Assembly (NCBI GenBank): GCA_037954235.1
Contig: JBBMOA010000001.1
Span: 34,386,074 to 34,450,073, forward strand
Direction of reading: 5' to 3'
Length of the DNA stretch: 64,000 bases
From: Aulostomus chinensis
Taxonomy: Eukaryota > Chordata > Actinopteri > Syngnathiformes > Aulostomidae
The notes under the pieces were generated by a model. It ran no database searches and was not told where the DNA came from. It saw only the letters and a program-made list of their open reading frames with translations. A program made the position numbers and the translations under genes. Each line of letters starts with the position of its first letter. Positions within the stretch are counted from its first letter, which is position 1. Positions 9,259-19,100 of this stretch are shown here, one piece after another.

Positions 9259-11180
9259 GTCCAGCTTGAACCTGGTTTGTGCAGTTCTTTGTCAAGCTAG
9301 CAGCCATTCTTTTCACTGCCAAGCTAAAGTGACTTCTGTCAACAAAGGTCAACATACAAAAGGATATTTCTACTGTCAGTTCAAGATTTTGATCAAACTC
9401 CTTTTTCAGAGCTGGAACCTTCCTCTTGTGTCAGCTTTCTGTTCCCATCTCTATGGTAACGGTCAGTTTTGACCCACGTCTTCAATCAGCTGTCAAATAA
9501 ACTAAAACAATTTTCTATCCTCCAAGTTGTTTCCATCTCTTGGTGACCTTGTTAGGCTTCCTTATCCATGGAAATATTGATTGATTGTGTGTTTAGATGC
9601 ATGTGTGACACTTCTGTGTGATCTCTGCAGAGATGTTTCCTGCAGTTGAAGCACAATCCATTTGTCCTGCTGTCCTGACTGCTTGGGCAGTCCTGACCCT
9701 CTTTCTTCTGGAACCAGATCCTGAGTGGGGTTGTGGCTGTGGCTGTTCTGGTTGGTGTTGAGGCAGGGCTGCTGAGGAGGACGCTGTTGCACTCTTGGTG
9801 GATGTGGGTCCACAACACAAATGCAGTCTATGCAGACACATCAAGGATGGTCTTTGTTTGTTGTGTTGTTGTGCAGGTCGATGGGAGAACGAGGCTGATG
9901 AGAGTCCCTGAAGCTCCCATGACTGGGAGAGGAGCTGCTGGCAGGGTTGCTGACAGTGCACTTCTGACTTCAGGTTTGGCTCTGATTGTTGCTTTATCAT
10001 CTTATTTTGATAACTGGTCCAGACAGACCCTCACTATTTGGTCATTCAGTGAAAAACATTTGTTGGTTTTATTTTGTTGAACTAGAGGTTCCTGACAAAG
10101 TCAAAAATCCTTGATACAATAAACAAATTGATGTGGTTCTTTGCTGCATTTAAAACCTCCAACAGGTCACACAGGAGGAAGGTTAAATCATGTGACCATC
10201 ATCATTACAGCTGTTGACCTTGTTTAACTAGTTGGTGGTGCTAAATATCACCAGCTTGCTAACGTTAACTAGCTAATGTTGCTAGCTAGCTAATATTATT
10301 TTCAAACTTCAGGCCTAAATTTTGGATTGACTGTTAAAATTGTTCCCCTCACCTTTGTAACACCAGGTTTTGTCTTGATGATGTCACTGTCACTGCCTTT
10401 CTGATTCTAAAATATAAATGCATCCAAGAATAAAAAGTCAAACTGCCCCTCCATGGAAACATCATATTTAATATACTGCAATATTCTTTTCCAGTGTACT
10501 ACACTATATTTTTGTTTTATCAGAGAGACTTTAATGTCTGTCTTTGATCTCTAAACTCTGACTCTGATGTCATTGGTGCTGACTGAATTCTACCCCCTGA
10601 CAGACTGGGAAGGCTCATATTGGTGATGTCATCATAAATATATGAAGGTCTTGTTTCAGTGAATTGAAGTGAAATAACTTGTTATTTTGTTTGTTGTTGT
10701 CATGGTGATTCGTGGTATCAGGGCTCCATTGATGATGTCATTTTGTCATGGTTGTACACATGTGACACTCAAGGTGAACGTACTCACAGCTGATTGAGTA
10801 TCAGGTTCAGAACAGCTGATCTGACTTGGTCCAGAGTTTCCATCTCAGTGTCAACTCAGGAGTGACTGAGGAGAAGAGTTTCAGAACAGCCACAGTTGGG
10901 GGACTTCCATCCAGCAGCCATTTTCTATCCCTGTAAGGAGTGAAGGGATCTGGAGCTGCTGGGTTCAGGTGGATCCAGAACACAAGATGGAGGTCAGTCA
11001 GGACCCCAGAAGGAGACCAGCATCTGGAAGGTGGAGATGCTTTAATCTGACACCGTTGTGTCAACAGTTCTGAAATCAGAACAAAAATAAACAATAGTAT
11101 TTCCACCTCACACTCCTGTATGTATTCAAGTGAACAGGAACACAGATTCATGCTCAACTTCTCCTGTGTGTTCATCCACA
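9259..11180. other. no gene seen
   Basis: Several overlapping frames of 67-135 codons on both strands at 9552-10080 shadow one another and show no domain. A GCTA-rich low-complexity patch lies at 10255-10295 (AACGTTAACTAGCTAATG). The segment 10856-10905 matches 413-465. Nothing else could be assigned. Confidence 0.5.
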
Positions 11181-11350
11181 GTCACCAAACAACAACCAGA
11201 CTGAAGACCTCCTTCATCCCCCGAGCCATTAAACTGTTAAACTCCTCACTGGAGGAGGGGAGGGCCAACAGAAGGACTGTAGGAGAGGGCTGAGCACCAT
11301 TAGCTTAACCCAATAACAACTGGACACTCGTGCAATATAAGAGACTGTAC

Positions 11351-11420
11351 ATTATTATTATTATTATTATTATTATTGTTATTATTGTTATTATTATTAT
11401 TATAACTATTATATTTTTAT
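11351..11420 (+). repeat. (ATT)n microsatellite
   Basis: Imperfect TTA/ATT trinucleotide array inside the LINE 3' UTR, grading into AT-rich sequence up to about 11520. Confidence 0.9.
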
Positions 11421-11584
11421 TATATTATATCATCATCACCATTATTATATGATATCATCATCATTATTAGTGTTATTAGTATTATTATTGTTATAATAAC
11501 AATTAAGAACAATTAATATTATGATTATTCCTGTCACTATGCACATATACATAACCATCCAGGTACACACAGGCACAGGCACGT

Positions 11585-11832
11585 GTATATATGCATATAT
11601 ATATATATATATGCATATATATATATATGCATATGTATGCATATATATGCATATATATATATGCATATGTATGCATATATATGCATATATATATGCATAT
11701 GTATGCATATATATGCATATATATATATGCGCATATATATGCATATATAGAGATATATAGATATAGATATATATATGCGCATATATATACATATATATAT
11801 ATATAGAGATAGATATAGATATAGATATATAT
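11585..11832 (+). repeat. ATGCAT/(AT)n compound microsatellite
   Basis: About 250 bp of ATATATGCATATATATGCAT-like sequence, later changing to AGATATAGAT. Every short stretch is self-complementary, so it can form many hairpins. All reading frames stay open because TA and AT codons avoid stops by chance, which explains the spurious Tyr/Ile/His frames on both strands. Confidence 0.95.
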
Positions 11833-11952
11833 GTAGTCTTTGTTTTCTCTTCTTTGCTATTTTTAGTCTAATCTATTGTAACAGTGCTGTGAATGTATGT
11901 TGAGGAGAGTGCAATTTCCCTCGTGGAACGTCCAAAAGGGATTAATAAAGTA

Positions 11953-11987
<35 letters not shown>

Positions 11988-12018
11988 CAAACCAGACAAA
12001 AGGGGGTTTGCTAGCATG

Positions 12019-12822
12019 GCTGCTGAGGTAGAAAGGCTCTGTTTAAATTGAGTCCTTTTTCCATTTCTTTCCTGGCTTCTTCTTGCGGTGCTGTCGTCAC
12101 TTCCTGAGACCACGGGAGGGAAGGGGTCACCCTTCAGAATAAGTTTGAAATCATTGTTACTTCTTCTTCAACATGCGTTTAGCAGACCAACTCACTAAAC
12201 AGTTCAGTGAGGTAGTGTGGCTGAGTGGTCTAAGGTGTTGGATTAAGGCTCCAGTCTCTGAGGAGGCGTGGGTTCAAATCCCACCACTGCCATCATGTCT
12301 CTGGAGAGGTGTGGCAGGTCTCTCCTCTCTGTGCTGGAGGTGTTGGCTGTTTTTGTCACTCAACAATGTGCAGTAACGCTGAGCTGCCTTCAAGCCAACA
12401 ACATGGGCACAGTGTACCCAGAGCCACAGGCTCCTCCCAGTATATGCAGCACTGCCAGTGACCTCTGCTCCAGTGTAACAGTGACTCTCCAAACTGAAGC
12501 TGATCCAGGACCAGCTCAGGAGGAGCCATGGAGCAGACAGGCTCTCTGATTTAATGCTGCTGTCTGTTGAGAGGAACATCCCAGTTGACTCCAACAAGGC
12601 TGCTGATGTCTTCAAACCCAGGACCAGAAGAAGAACCCTCCTCTGAGTCCACAGACCTGAGCACCGCTGCTCTGACTACCAGGTTACCTCCTGGTTATCA
12701 GTGTGAAGTCATGGTGAGGTGGTCAGTTGTTCCTTGGGTTTTATTCCAGAGGCCTGGGAGTTAAACACTGAATTAAATCATTTTAATTCTTTACTTGAAG
12801 TTTCCTGCTGTTTAGCTGGAAA
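12019..12822 (+). repeat. paralogous block B, copy 2 (carries tRNA-Leu)
   Basis: Counterpart of 1436-1968. It starts with GCTGCTGAGGTAGAAAGG directly after the LINE tail and ends near CTGTTTAGCTGGAAATG. It holds about 270 bases (12332-12610) absent from copy 1. Confidence 0.85.
12211..12292 (+). tRNA. tRNA-Leu (anticodon AAG)
   Basis: An 82-base class II tRNA with the same acceptor pair as the 1625 gene (GGTAGTG/CACTGCC). The A box TGGCTGAGTGG has one change, and the B box is GGTTCAAATCC. The loop TTAAGGC gives anticodon AAG. The anticodon stem TTGGA/TCCAG keeps pairing through a U-G. A TTTTT run about 55 bases downstream could terminate Pol III. It is a paralogue of the tRNA-Leu-UAG gene, and the anticodon differs by one base. 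Confidence 0.9.
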
Positions 12823-13098
12823 TGTAAGACAACTTCCTCCATGCTGGTGCCCCATCACACACAACAGGTGCACTTGTCCTCTTTTCACCTCTGACCCACA
12901 AACATTCCACCGGTGAACGTCCAGAAACTGAAGCATCAACAGTTCAGCAACAATGGATTCTTCAAATCACCTCTGAAATAAGAGATGAATCTTTACCTGC
13001 TGAGGCTTCAGAGCCAAATTGTGAACCTTCAACACTCACATTCCTGTTCTTGTCTCAGTCCTGCTCTCCTAAATCAAGACCTGTTCAATAGATGGTAG
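12823..13098. other. no gene seen
   Basis: Unique-looking sequence with only short frames and no recognisable element. Confidence 0.5.
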
Positions 13099-13169
13099 AG
13101 CAGAGAGGAGCAGAGGAAGAGAGCTGGGACCAGAACCAGAGGTTGATGGATCAAAACCATCCTCTGCTA
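13099..13169 (+). pseudogene. initiator tRNA-Met relic
   Basis: Seventy-one bases that follow the vertebrate initiator tRNA closely. The acceptor AGCAGAG pairs fully with CTCTGCT, followed by A. The diagnostic T arm GATGGATCAAAACCATC (initiator-type 'GATCRAAACC') is present, as is GCTGGG at the anticodon arm. The anticodon position reads CAG where CAT is expected, the anticodon stem has lost one C, and the D arm has several A-for-C/G changes. It cannot act as an initiator. Confidence 0.75.
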
Positions 13170-13344
13170 AAAGAAAGGAGCCAAATAAACCTGGTTGTTT
13201 TGAAATGTGGATCTGATAAAAAGAGGTGGAAATCAGAATTCAAACCACTGAGAGAGTTAATAACATTCTACTTTACCACTGAAGCAAAAGTAGACTTCAG
13301 AAGGTTTTAGTGATTCAACATAGCAGCTAAGTTTCCATTTCTAT

Positions 13345-13590
13345 ACTGATTGTCTGCAATGGTTCGTGGGGGTGGAGCCTATCACAGCTGACATCAGGTG
13401 AGGAGGGGGTTCACCCTTGATGGGTCGCCAGTCCATCCCAGGACCAACACACACAGACAGACAACCATTCACACTCACAGTCATTTAGAGTGTTCAGGTA
13501 ACCACTACCCTCTTGATGTCTTTGGACTGTGGGAGGAAGCTGGAGAACCAGAGAGAACCCACACAGAGACAGGGAAAACCTGCAGGAGGG
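13345..13590 (+). repeat. dispersed teleost repeat, long copy
   Basis: It contains, in order, GGGGGTGGAGCCTATCACAG, GATGGGTCGCCAGTCCATCC, ACACACAGACAGACAACCAT, TGTCTTTGGACTGTGGGAGG and GAGAGAACCCACACAGAGAC. This is a very frequent fish interspersed repeat. The class is not assignable here. The copy at 2222-2340 is a shorter relative. Confidence 0.75.
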
Positions 13591-14000
13591 GTGGAGATCG
13601 ATGAGTCCTGGAGACGTTCAATAATGTCCATAACTTTGGCACCAGGAAGACAGCAGGTGATGGCACCTGGGAGTTCAACAGACCTGATGATTGAACCACC
13701 AATCACAAGGATTTCAGCCTCCATTGTAGAGAGTTTAGATGAGAGAGAACCTGCTGTCAGCCTCACCAGTCAGGGCAGTGGCAGAGGCAGCAGAGTTGAA
13801 TGAAGCAGGAACACCTGGCAGGTCTCAGCTGGAGGTGATGACATCACTGGCCTCAGTCCTCACCAGTGCTCTGCCTAGCAACAAGGACGATGGAGAGAAA
13901 CCAGTAGAAGCACTCAGAGTTGGAGACAGCAGGAGAGAGACCATGACAGAGTCACCCATGGGAAACTGTTGGATCCACTCAGGACAGGCTGGACAGACAC
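13591..14000. other. no gene seen
   Basis: Overlapping frames on both strands (13494-14044) are mutually exclusive and carry no recognisable domain. Confidence 0.45.
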
Positions 14001-14247
14001 AGATCAAAGACAGAATTGATGATGATGTCATCAGGAGGCTTTGATAGTGTCTTTATTTGTACCTAGAATTCTGTCTTTGATGTCAGGAGGACATGAAAGA
14101 AACACAACTGAGGAAAGTAGAGGAGAACATTCAGCTTCATTAGAAACACTTGAACTGTTTAACAGTAGAATTTGTTAGAAACAGTTTACAACACTGAGTG
14201 ACAGGATTGAAGAGGGAAGAGTTTTCTACTTTAAATTTAATATTAAC
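14001..14247 (+). repeat. paralogous block C, copy 2 (LINE-free)
   Basis: Counterpart of 2414-2643. It lacks the LINE insertion found at the end of copy 1 and so gives the pre-insertion sequence. Confidence 0.85.
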
Positions 14248-14343
14248 TTTAAACTGGAGATGAACATTTTTAGTAGTTCATATTCTAACATCAGCATTCA
14301 TCACCCAGCAGCTCCTCTGATCAACAGAACAAGCTGAAGTATT

Positions 14344-14416
14344 CTGAGAAGGAGGGCATGGATCCCTCTACCTCTCACATGCTAAGCTAGCACTCTACCA
14401 TTGGAGCTAAGTCCCT
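14344..14416 (-). pseudogene. tRNA-Ala (AGC) relic
   Basis: The minus strand gives TTAGCTCCAATGGTAGAG, the loop TTAGCAT with anticodon AGC, and a T arm GAGGGATCCATGCCCTC. The acceptor AGGGACT/CTTCTCA pairs at only four of seven positions and the anticodon stem has a mismatch, so this is a pseudogene. Confidence 0.75.
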
Positions 14417-14691
14417 GCAAATGAGCAGCAGATGATGGAGGTTGACCTTCATGCAGGGTTGGATGACCTTCACCAGTTGGAGCTTCTCTGGTTGACCAAC
14501 ATGTGGAATCTCTTTCAATACTCCAGTGGTGTTTAAGTGATGACAATATGGGTTAGTGACTGGGAGTGTGTGTGTGTGTGTGTCAGTGATGTGTCAGGAT
14601 CATCCAGGCTCAACTCTAGAAGAAGCTTCTGGAAGAGATGAGCAAACACTCTCAACTAGAAATCCTGATGTAAACACACTGGCAAACCAAC

Positions 14692-15588
14692 TGTGGCAGG
14701 ATGGCGCTACACTCCCCACCATGAGGGGCAGTGTGGCAGACGATAGTGAGTGGTCACCTAGCAGTAGACCTGGTCCGACCCTTCTCCGTCCTTTCCACTT
14801 CCTCTCCCTCCTTTACAGAGCCGACAGCCGTGCGTGGTGGCGTCTCGCTGGTCAGCAGATCGGTTACAAACAAAGGTATGCATGCTTGCTCTGCTCCATT
14901 ATTCAGTGTCATCGGCCCCCTGTTTACTCCGGTTTTGCTCCGTCCAGCGGTGTGGTGTTACCGGGAGCTGGGCTGTCTCCCTTGGGCCGGTGTGTGCGTG
15001 GTGCGCTTTCTGGGGGTAAGACGCGTAGTTGTCTGCCTTTCATATCAAGCTGCCGATGGTCTGTGGTGTTCTGATTATCCTCTCCCGGCCATTGTTTGTG
15101 TAGTCTGGGCTGCGGGCTTCCTCCTCCTGCCTTGTCTGACACCACGATTCTGCCCTCCGGTAGGAAATGTTTATTCTTAGCTTTTGTTATTCTGTAATGC
15201 CCTTCATCCACATTTTAATTAGGTTAACTTGTTTATTTTGCAGTGCGCAGCCGTCAATTGCTGCTGTGAGCCTCGCTGCTGTTTTGGTTCTTCCTCTTCT
15301 TCTCTTCTTCAGTCTGGATTCTTGCCGATTCGGCTCACAACGGCTCTGATCCAGGTAACGGCGGTTAAAGCCGTGCACTACGGCCTTCATAAGAGCCTCA
15401 ACGTGGGCCAAGAGAGGGCATCCCGACCCTCATCGGCGCTGAGCCATCCCCCTTGGAGCCTGGTTTTAATTAGAGGGGCAGACATTTCCTTAATTACTTG
15501 AGTTTATTCCTTTTCTATTTGTTATTTCTTTCTTTGAATTATTACTGTTAGTTTTTGTGGGTTACATTTGATTTATTGTTTAGAACCC

Positions 15589-15620
<32 letters not shown>

Positions 15621-16173
15621 GTTGCCTTTTGCTCCCCATTTTGATCATTTGGATTTAAAACAGTTTCTGTTGGGTTATTTGTGGTAGTGATATTTAGTTC
15701 GTGTGTGAGGGTTGCCTTGATTTCATGTTTTTGATGGTGTTCTTTTCTTCTCTTTGACAGGTGTTGAGGGCCCAGAGCGGCAGCGGTCCCCCTGGTGGTG
15801 GTTCCTTATTCATGATTATTTTTTGGTTTGCTGTGTCACGGGTGCAGTGTAGTATTCTTTTTTGGATCCCTCCCCTTTTCGTTACCGCTGTCGTGGTAAG
15901 CCCCAGCCCTGTCCCCTTTTCCTTTCGGTAATTCCTCTTGCACTCCTTATTTTATCCATTGGTATTCATTTAGTCTGTTGCTCATTTTAAACTATTTTTC
16001 TAATAAAAGTATTTTTATAATTGGAAATCACGGTCCTGTCCTGTTGTGTCTCTCGACCTGTGTGCCTGTGTTCAAATGGAAGCCTGGTCATTTTGAAATT
16101 TTGTTTATATACTGGGGTGAAAGCCCACAGGTGGCGTTGTTGGCAACTGTTCCCCACCGCTCGCCTTGCCACA
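14692..16173 (+). mobile_element. probable solo LTR (about 1.48 kb)
   Basis: The segment begins TGTGGCAGG and ends CCTTGCCACA, the short inverted ends expected of an LTR (TG...CA). The 3' quarter has an AATAAA signal (16002-16007) followed by about 165 bases, as in a retroviral-type R-U5. An (ATT)n run lies at about 15590-15620. GC content and CpG density are higher than in the flanks. No gag, pol or primer-binding sequence adjoins it, so it is read as a solo LTR, of Ty3/gypsy or other class. No clear 5-bp target duplication was found (CCAAC before, CCACG after). The 149-172-codon frames inside are not convincing proteins. Confidence 0.6.
16002..16007 (+). promoter_or_regulatory. polyadenylation signal in LTR
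   Basis: AATAAA in the context TCTAATAAAAGTATTT, placed as expected for the end of the LTR R region. Confidence 0.55.
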
Positions 16174-19100
16174 CCACGAAACACAAAATAATGCGACAGT
16201 GATGTTGTAAGAATTGCTAATGAACACAAAATAATGCTACAGTAATGTAGTAAGAGTTGCTAATAACCTCAAAATAATGCTACAGTGATGTAGTAAGAAT
16301 TGCTAATGAACTCAAAGTGATGCTGACAGTCATGTAGTAAGAGTTGCTACGATCCTCAAAATAATGCGACAGTGATGTCAGTAAGAGTTGCTAATAACCT
16401 CAAAATAATGTGAAAGTGATGTAGTAAGAATTGCTAATGATCTCAAAATGATGCAACACTGATGTCGTAAGAATTGCTAATGAACTCAAAATGATGCTAA
16501 CAGTAATGGAGTGAAAGTTTCGAATAACCTCAAAGTGATGCTGACAGTCATTTGGTTAGAGTTGCGAGTAAATTAAAAATGATGCTGGCAGTAATGTCGT
16601 GAGAATTGCTATTAAACTCAAAACGATGCTAACAGTAACATAGTGATAGTTGCTAATAAACTCAGTGATGCTTCCAGTAATGTAGAAAGTGTTTCGAACA
16701 ACCTCAAAGTGATGCTGACAGTCAAATAAGAGTTGATACGAACCTAAAAATAATGTAACAGTAATGAAGTAAAAGTTGCTACGAAACTCCAAATAATGCG
16801 ACAGTGATGTCAGAAGAATTGCTAATGAACTCAAAATGATGCTAACAGTAATGGAGTGAACGTTTCGAATAACCTCAAAGTGATGCTGACATTCATGTAC
16901 TAAGAGTTGCTTGGAACCTCAAAATAATGCGACAGTAATGTAGTAAAAGTTGCTACGAACCTCGAAATATTGTGACAGTGATGTCGGAAGAATTGCTAAT
17001 GAACTCAAAATGATGCTAACAGTAATGTAGTGATAGTTGCTAATCAACTCAGTGATGCTTAGAGTAATGTAGTAAGAGTTGCTACGAACATCAAAATAAT
17101 GCGACAGTGATGTCAGAAGAATTGCTAAAGATCTCAAAATGATGCGACAGTGATTTCGTAAGAATTGCTAATGAACTCAAAATGATGCTAACAGTAATGG
17201 AGTGAACGTTTCGAATAACCTCAAAGTGATGCTGACAGTCATGTAGTAAGTGTTGCTACGAACCTCAAAATAATGCGACAGTGATGTAGTAAGAGTTGCT
17301 AATAACCTCAAAATAATGCTACAGTGATGTCTATGATTGCTAATGAACACAAAATAATGCTACAGTAATGTAGTAAGAGTTGCTAATAACCTCAAAATAA
17401 TGCTACAGTGATGTAGTAAGAATTGCTAATGAACTCAAAGTGATGCTGACAGTTATGTAGTAAGAGTTGCTACGATCCTCAAAATAATGCGACAGTGATG
17501 TCAGAAGAATTGCTAAAGATCTCAAAATGATGCGACAGTGATGTCGGAAGAATTGCTAATGAACTCAAGATGATGCCAAATGTAATGTAGTGATAGTTCC
17601 TAATCAACTCAGTGATGCTTACAGTAATGTAGTAAGAGTTTCGAACAACCTCAAAGTGATACTGACGGTCATTTAGTAAGAGTTGCTAATGAACTCAATT
17701 TAATGCTACAGTGATGTCGTGAGAATTGCTCAACAACTCAAAAAGATGCTTACAGTAATGTAGTGATAGTTGCTAATAAACTCAAAGTGATGCTGACAGT
17801 AATGTAGTAAGAGTTGCAACGAACCTTAAAATAATGCAACAGAAATGTAGTAAGAGTTGCTACGAACCTCAAAATATTGCAAATGTGATGTCGGAAGAAT
17901 TGCTAAAGATCTCAAAATGATGCGACAGTGATTTAGTAAGAATTGCTAATGAACTCAAAATGATGCTAACAGTAATGGAGTGAAAGTTGCGAAGAAACTC
18001 AGTGATGCTGACAGTAATGTAGTAAGGGTTGCTACGAACCTTAAAATAATGCAACAATAATGTAGTAAGAGTTGCCACGAAACTCAATAAAATGCGACAG
18101 TAATGTAGTAAAAGTTGCTACGAACCTCAAAATATTGCGACAGTGATGTCGGAAGAATTGCTAATGAACTTAAAATGATGCTAACAGTAATGTAGTGATA
18201 GTTGCTAAGAAACTCAGTGATGCTTAAAGTAATGTAGTAAGAGTTTCGAACAACCTCAAAGTGATGGTGACAGTCATGTAGTAAGAGTTGCTACGAACCT
18301 CAAAATAATGCGACAGTGATGTCAGAAGAATTGCTAAAGATCTCAAAATGATGCGAAAGTGATGCAGTGAACGTTTCGAATGACCTCAAAGTGATGCTGA
18401 CAGTCATGTACTAAGAGTTGCAACTAACCTCAAAATGATGCTAATAGTAATGTGGTGATAGTTGCTAATAAAGTTAAAGTGATGCTGACAGTAATGTAGT
18501 AAGTGTTTCGAACAAACTCAAACTGATGCTAACAGTAATGTAGTGATAGTTGCTAATCAACTCAGTGATGCTAACAGTAATGTAGTAAGTGTTTCGAACA
18601 ACCTCAAAGTGATGCCGACAGTAATGTAGTAAGAGTTGTTACGAACCTCAAAATATTGCGACAGTGATGTCGGAAGAATTGCTAATGAACTCAAAATGAT
18701 GCTAACAGTAATGTAGTGATAGTTGCTAATCAAGTCAGTGATGCTTACAGTAATGTAGTAAGTGTTTCGAACAACCTCAAAGTGATGCCGACAGTCATGT
18801 AGTAAGAGTTGCTACGAACCTCAAAATAATGCGACAGTGATGTCAGAAGAATTGCTAAAAATCTCAAAATGATGCGACAGTGATGTCAGAAGAATTGGTA
18901 ATGATCTCAAAATGATGCTAACAGTAACGTAGTGATGGATGCTAATAAACTCAGTGATGCTTACAGTAATGTAGTAACAGTTGCTACTAACCTCAAAATG
19001 ATGCTAATAGTAATGTAGTGATAGTTGCTAAGAAAGTTAAAGTGATGCTGACAGTAATGTAGTGTTTCGAACAAACTCAAACTGATGCTAACAGTAATGT

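Larger units (their letters stand above)
11185..11997 (+). mobile_element. LINE 3' end interrupted by microsatellites
   Basis: The frame at 11197-11293 gives RLKTSFIPRAIKLLNSSLEE and then RANRRTVGEG before a stop. This is the usual C-terminal ending of a fish non-LTR retrotransposon ORF. The 3' UTR follows ('GTGCAATATAAGAGACTGTA'), then ATT and ATGCAT/AT-type arrays. It ends with CAATTTCCCTCGTGG, GGGATTAATAAAGTA and a (GTCT)n tail at 11951-11997. A 'GGGATTAATAAAGTA' plus tetranucleotide tail is typical of Rex/CR1-type fish LINEs. Confidence 0.7.

Noticed and set aside
9552..10080. Several frames of 83-135 codons on both strands
   Set aside because: Mutually overlapping, Gln/Ser-rich without domains, and no splice or promoter context that singles one out.
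11445..11806. Tyr/Ile/His-rich frames on both strands
   Set aside because: Produced by the ATGCAT/AT microsatellite, which has almost no stop codons in any frame.
13494..14044. Overlapping frames on both strands around 13.5-14.0 kb
   Set aside because: Partly inside a dispersed repeat and mutually exclusive; no recognisable protein.
14556..15501. Frames of 90-172 codons in the LTR-like element
   Set aside because: They overlap each other, show no gag/pol or other domain, and lie within a segment better explained as a non-coding LTR.
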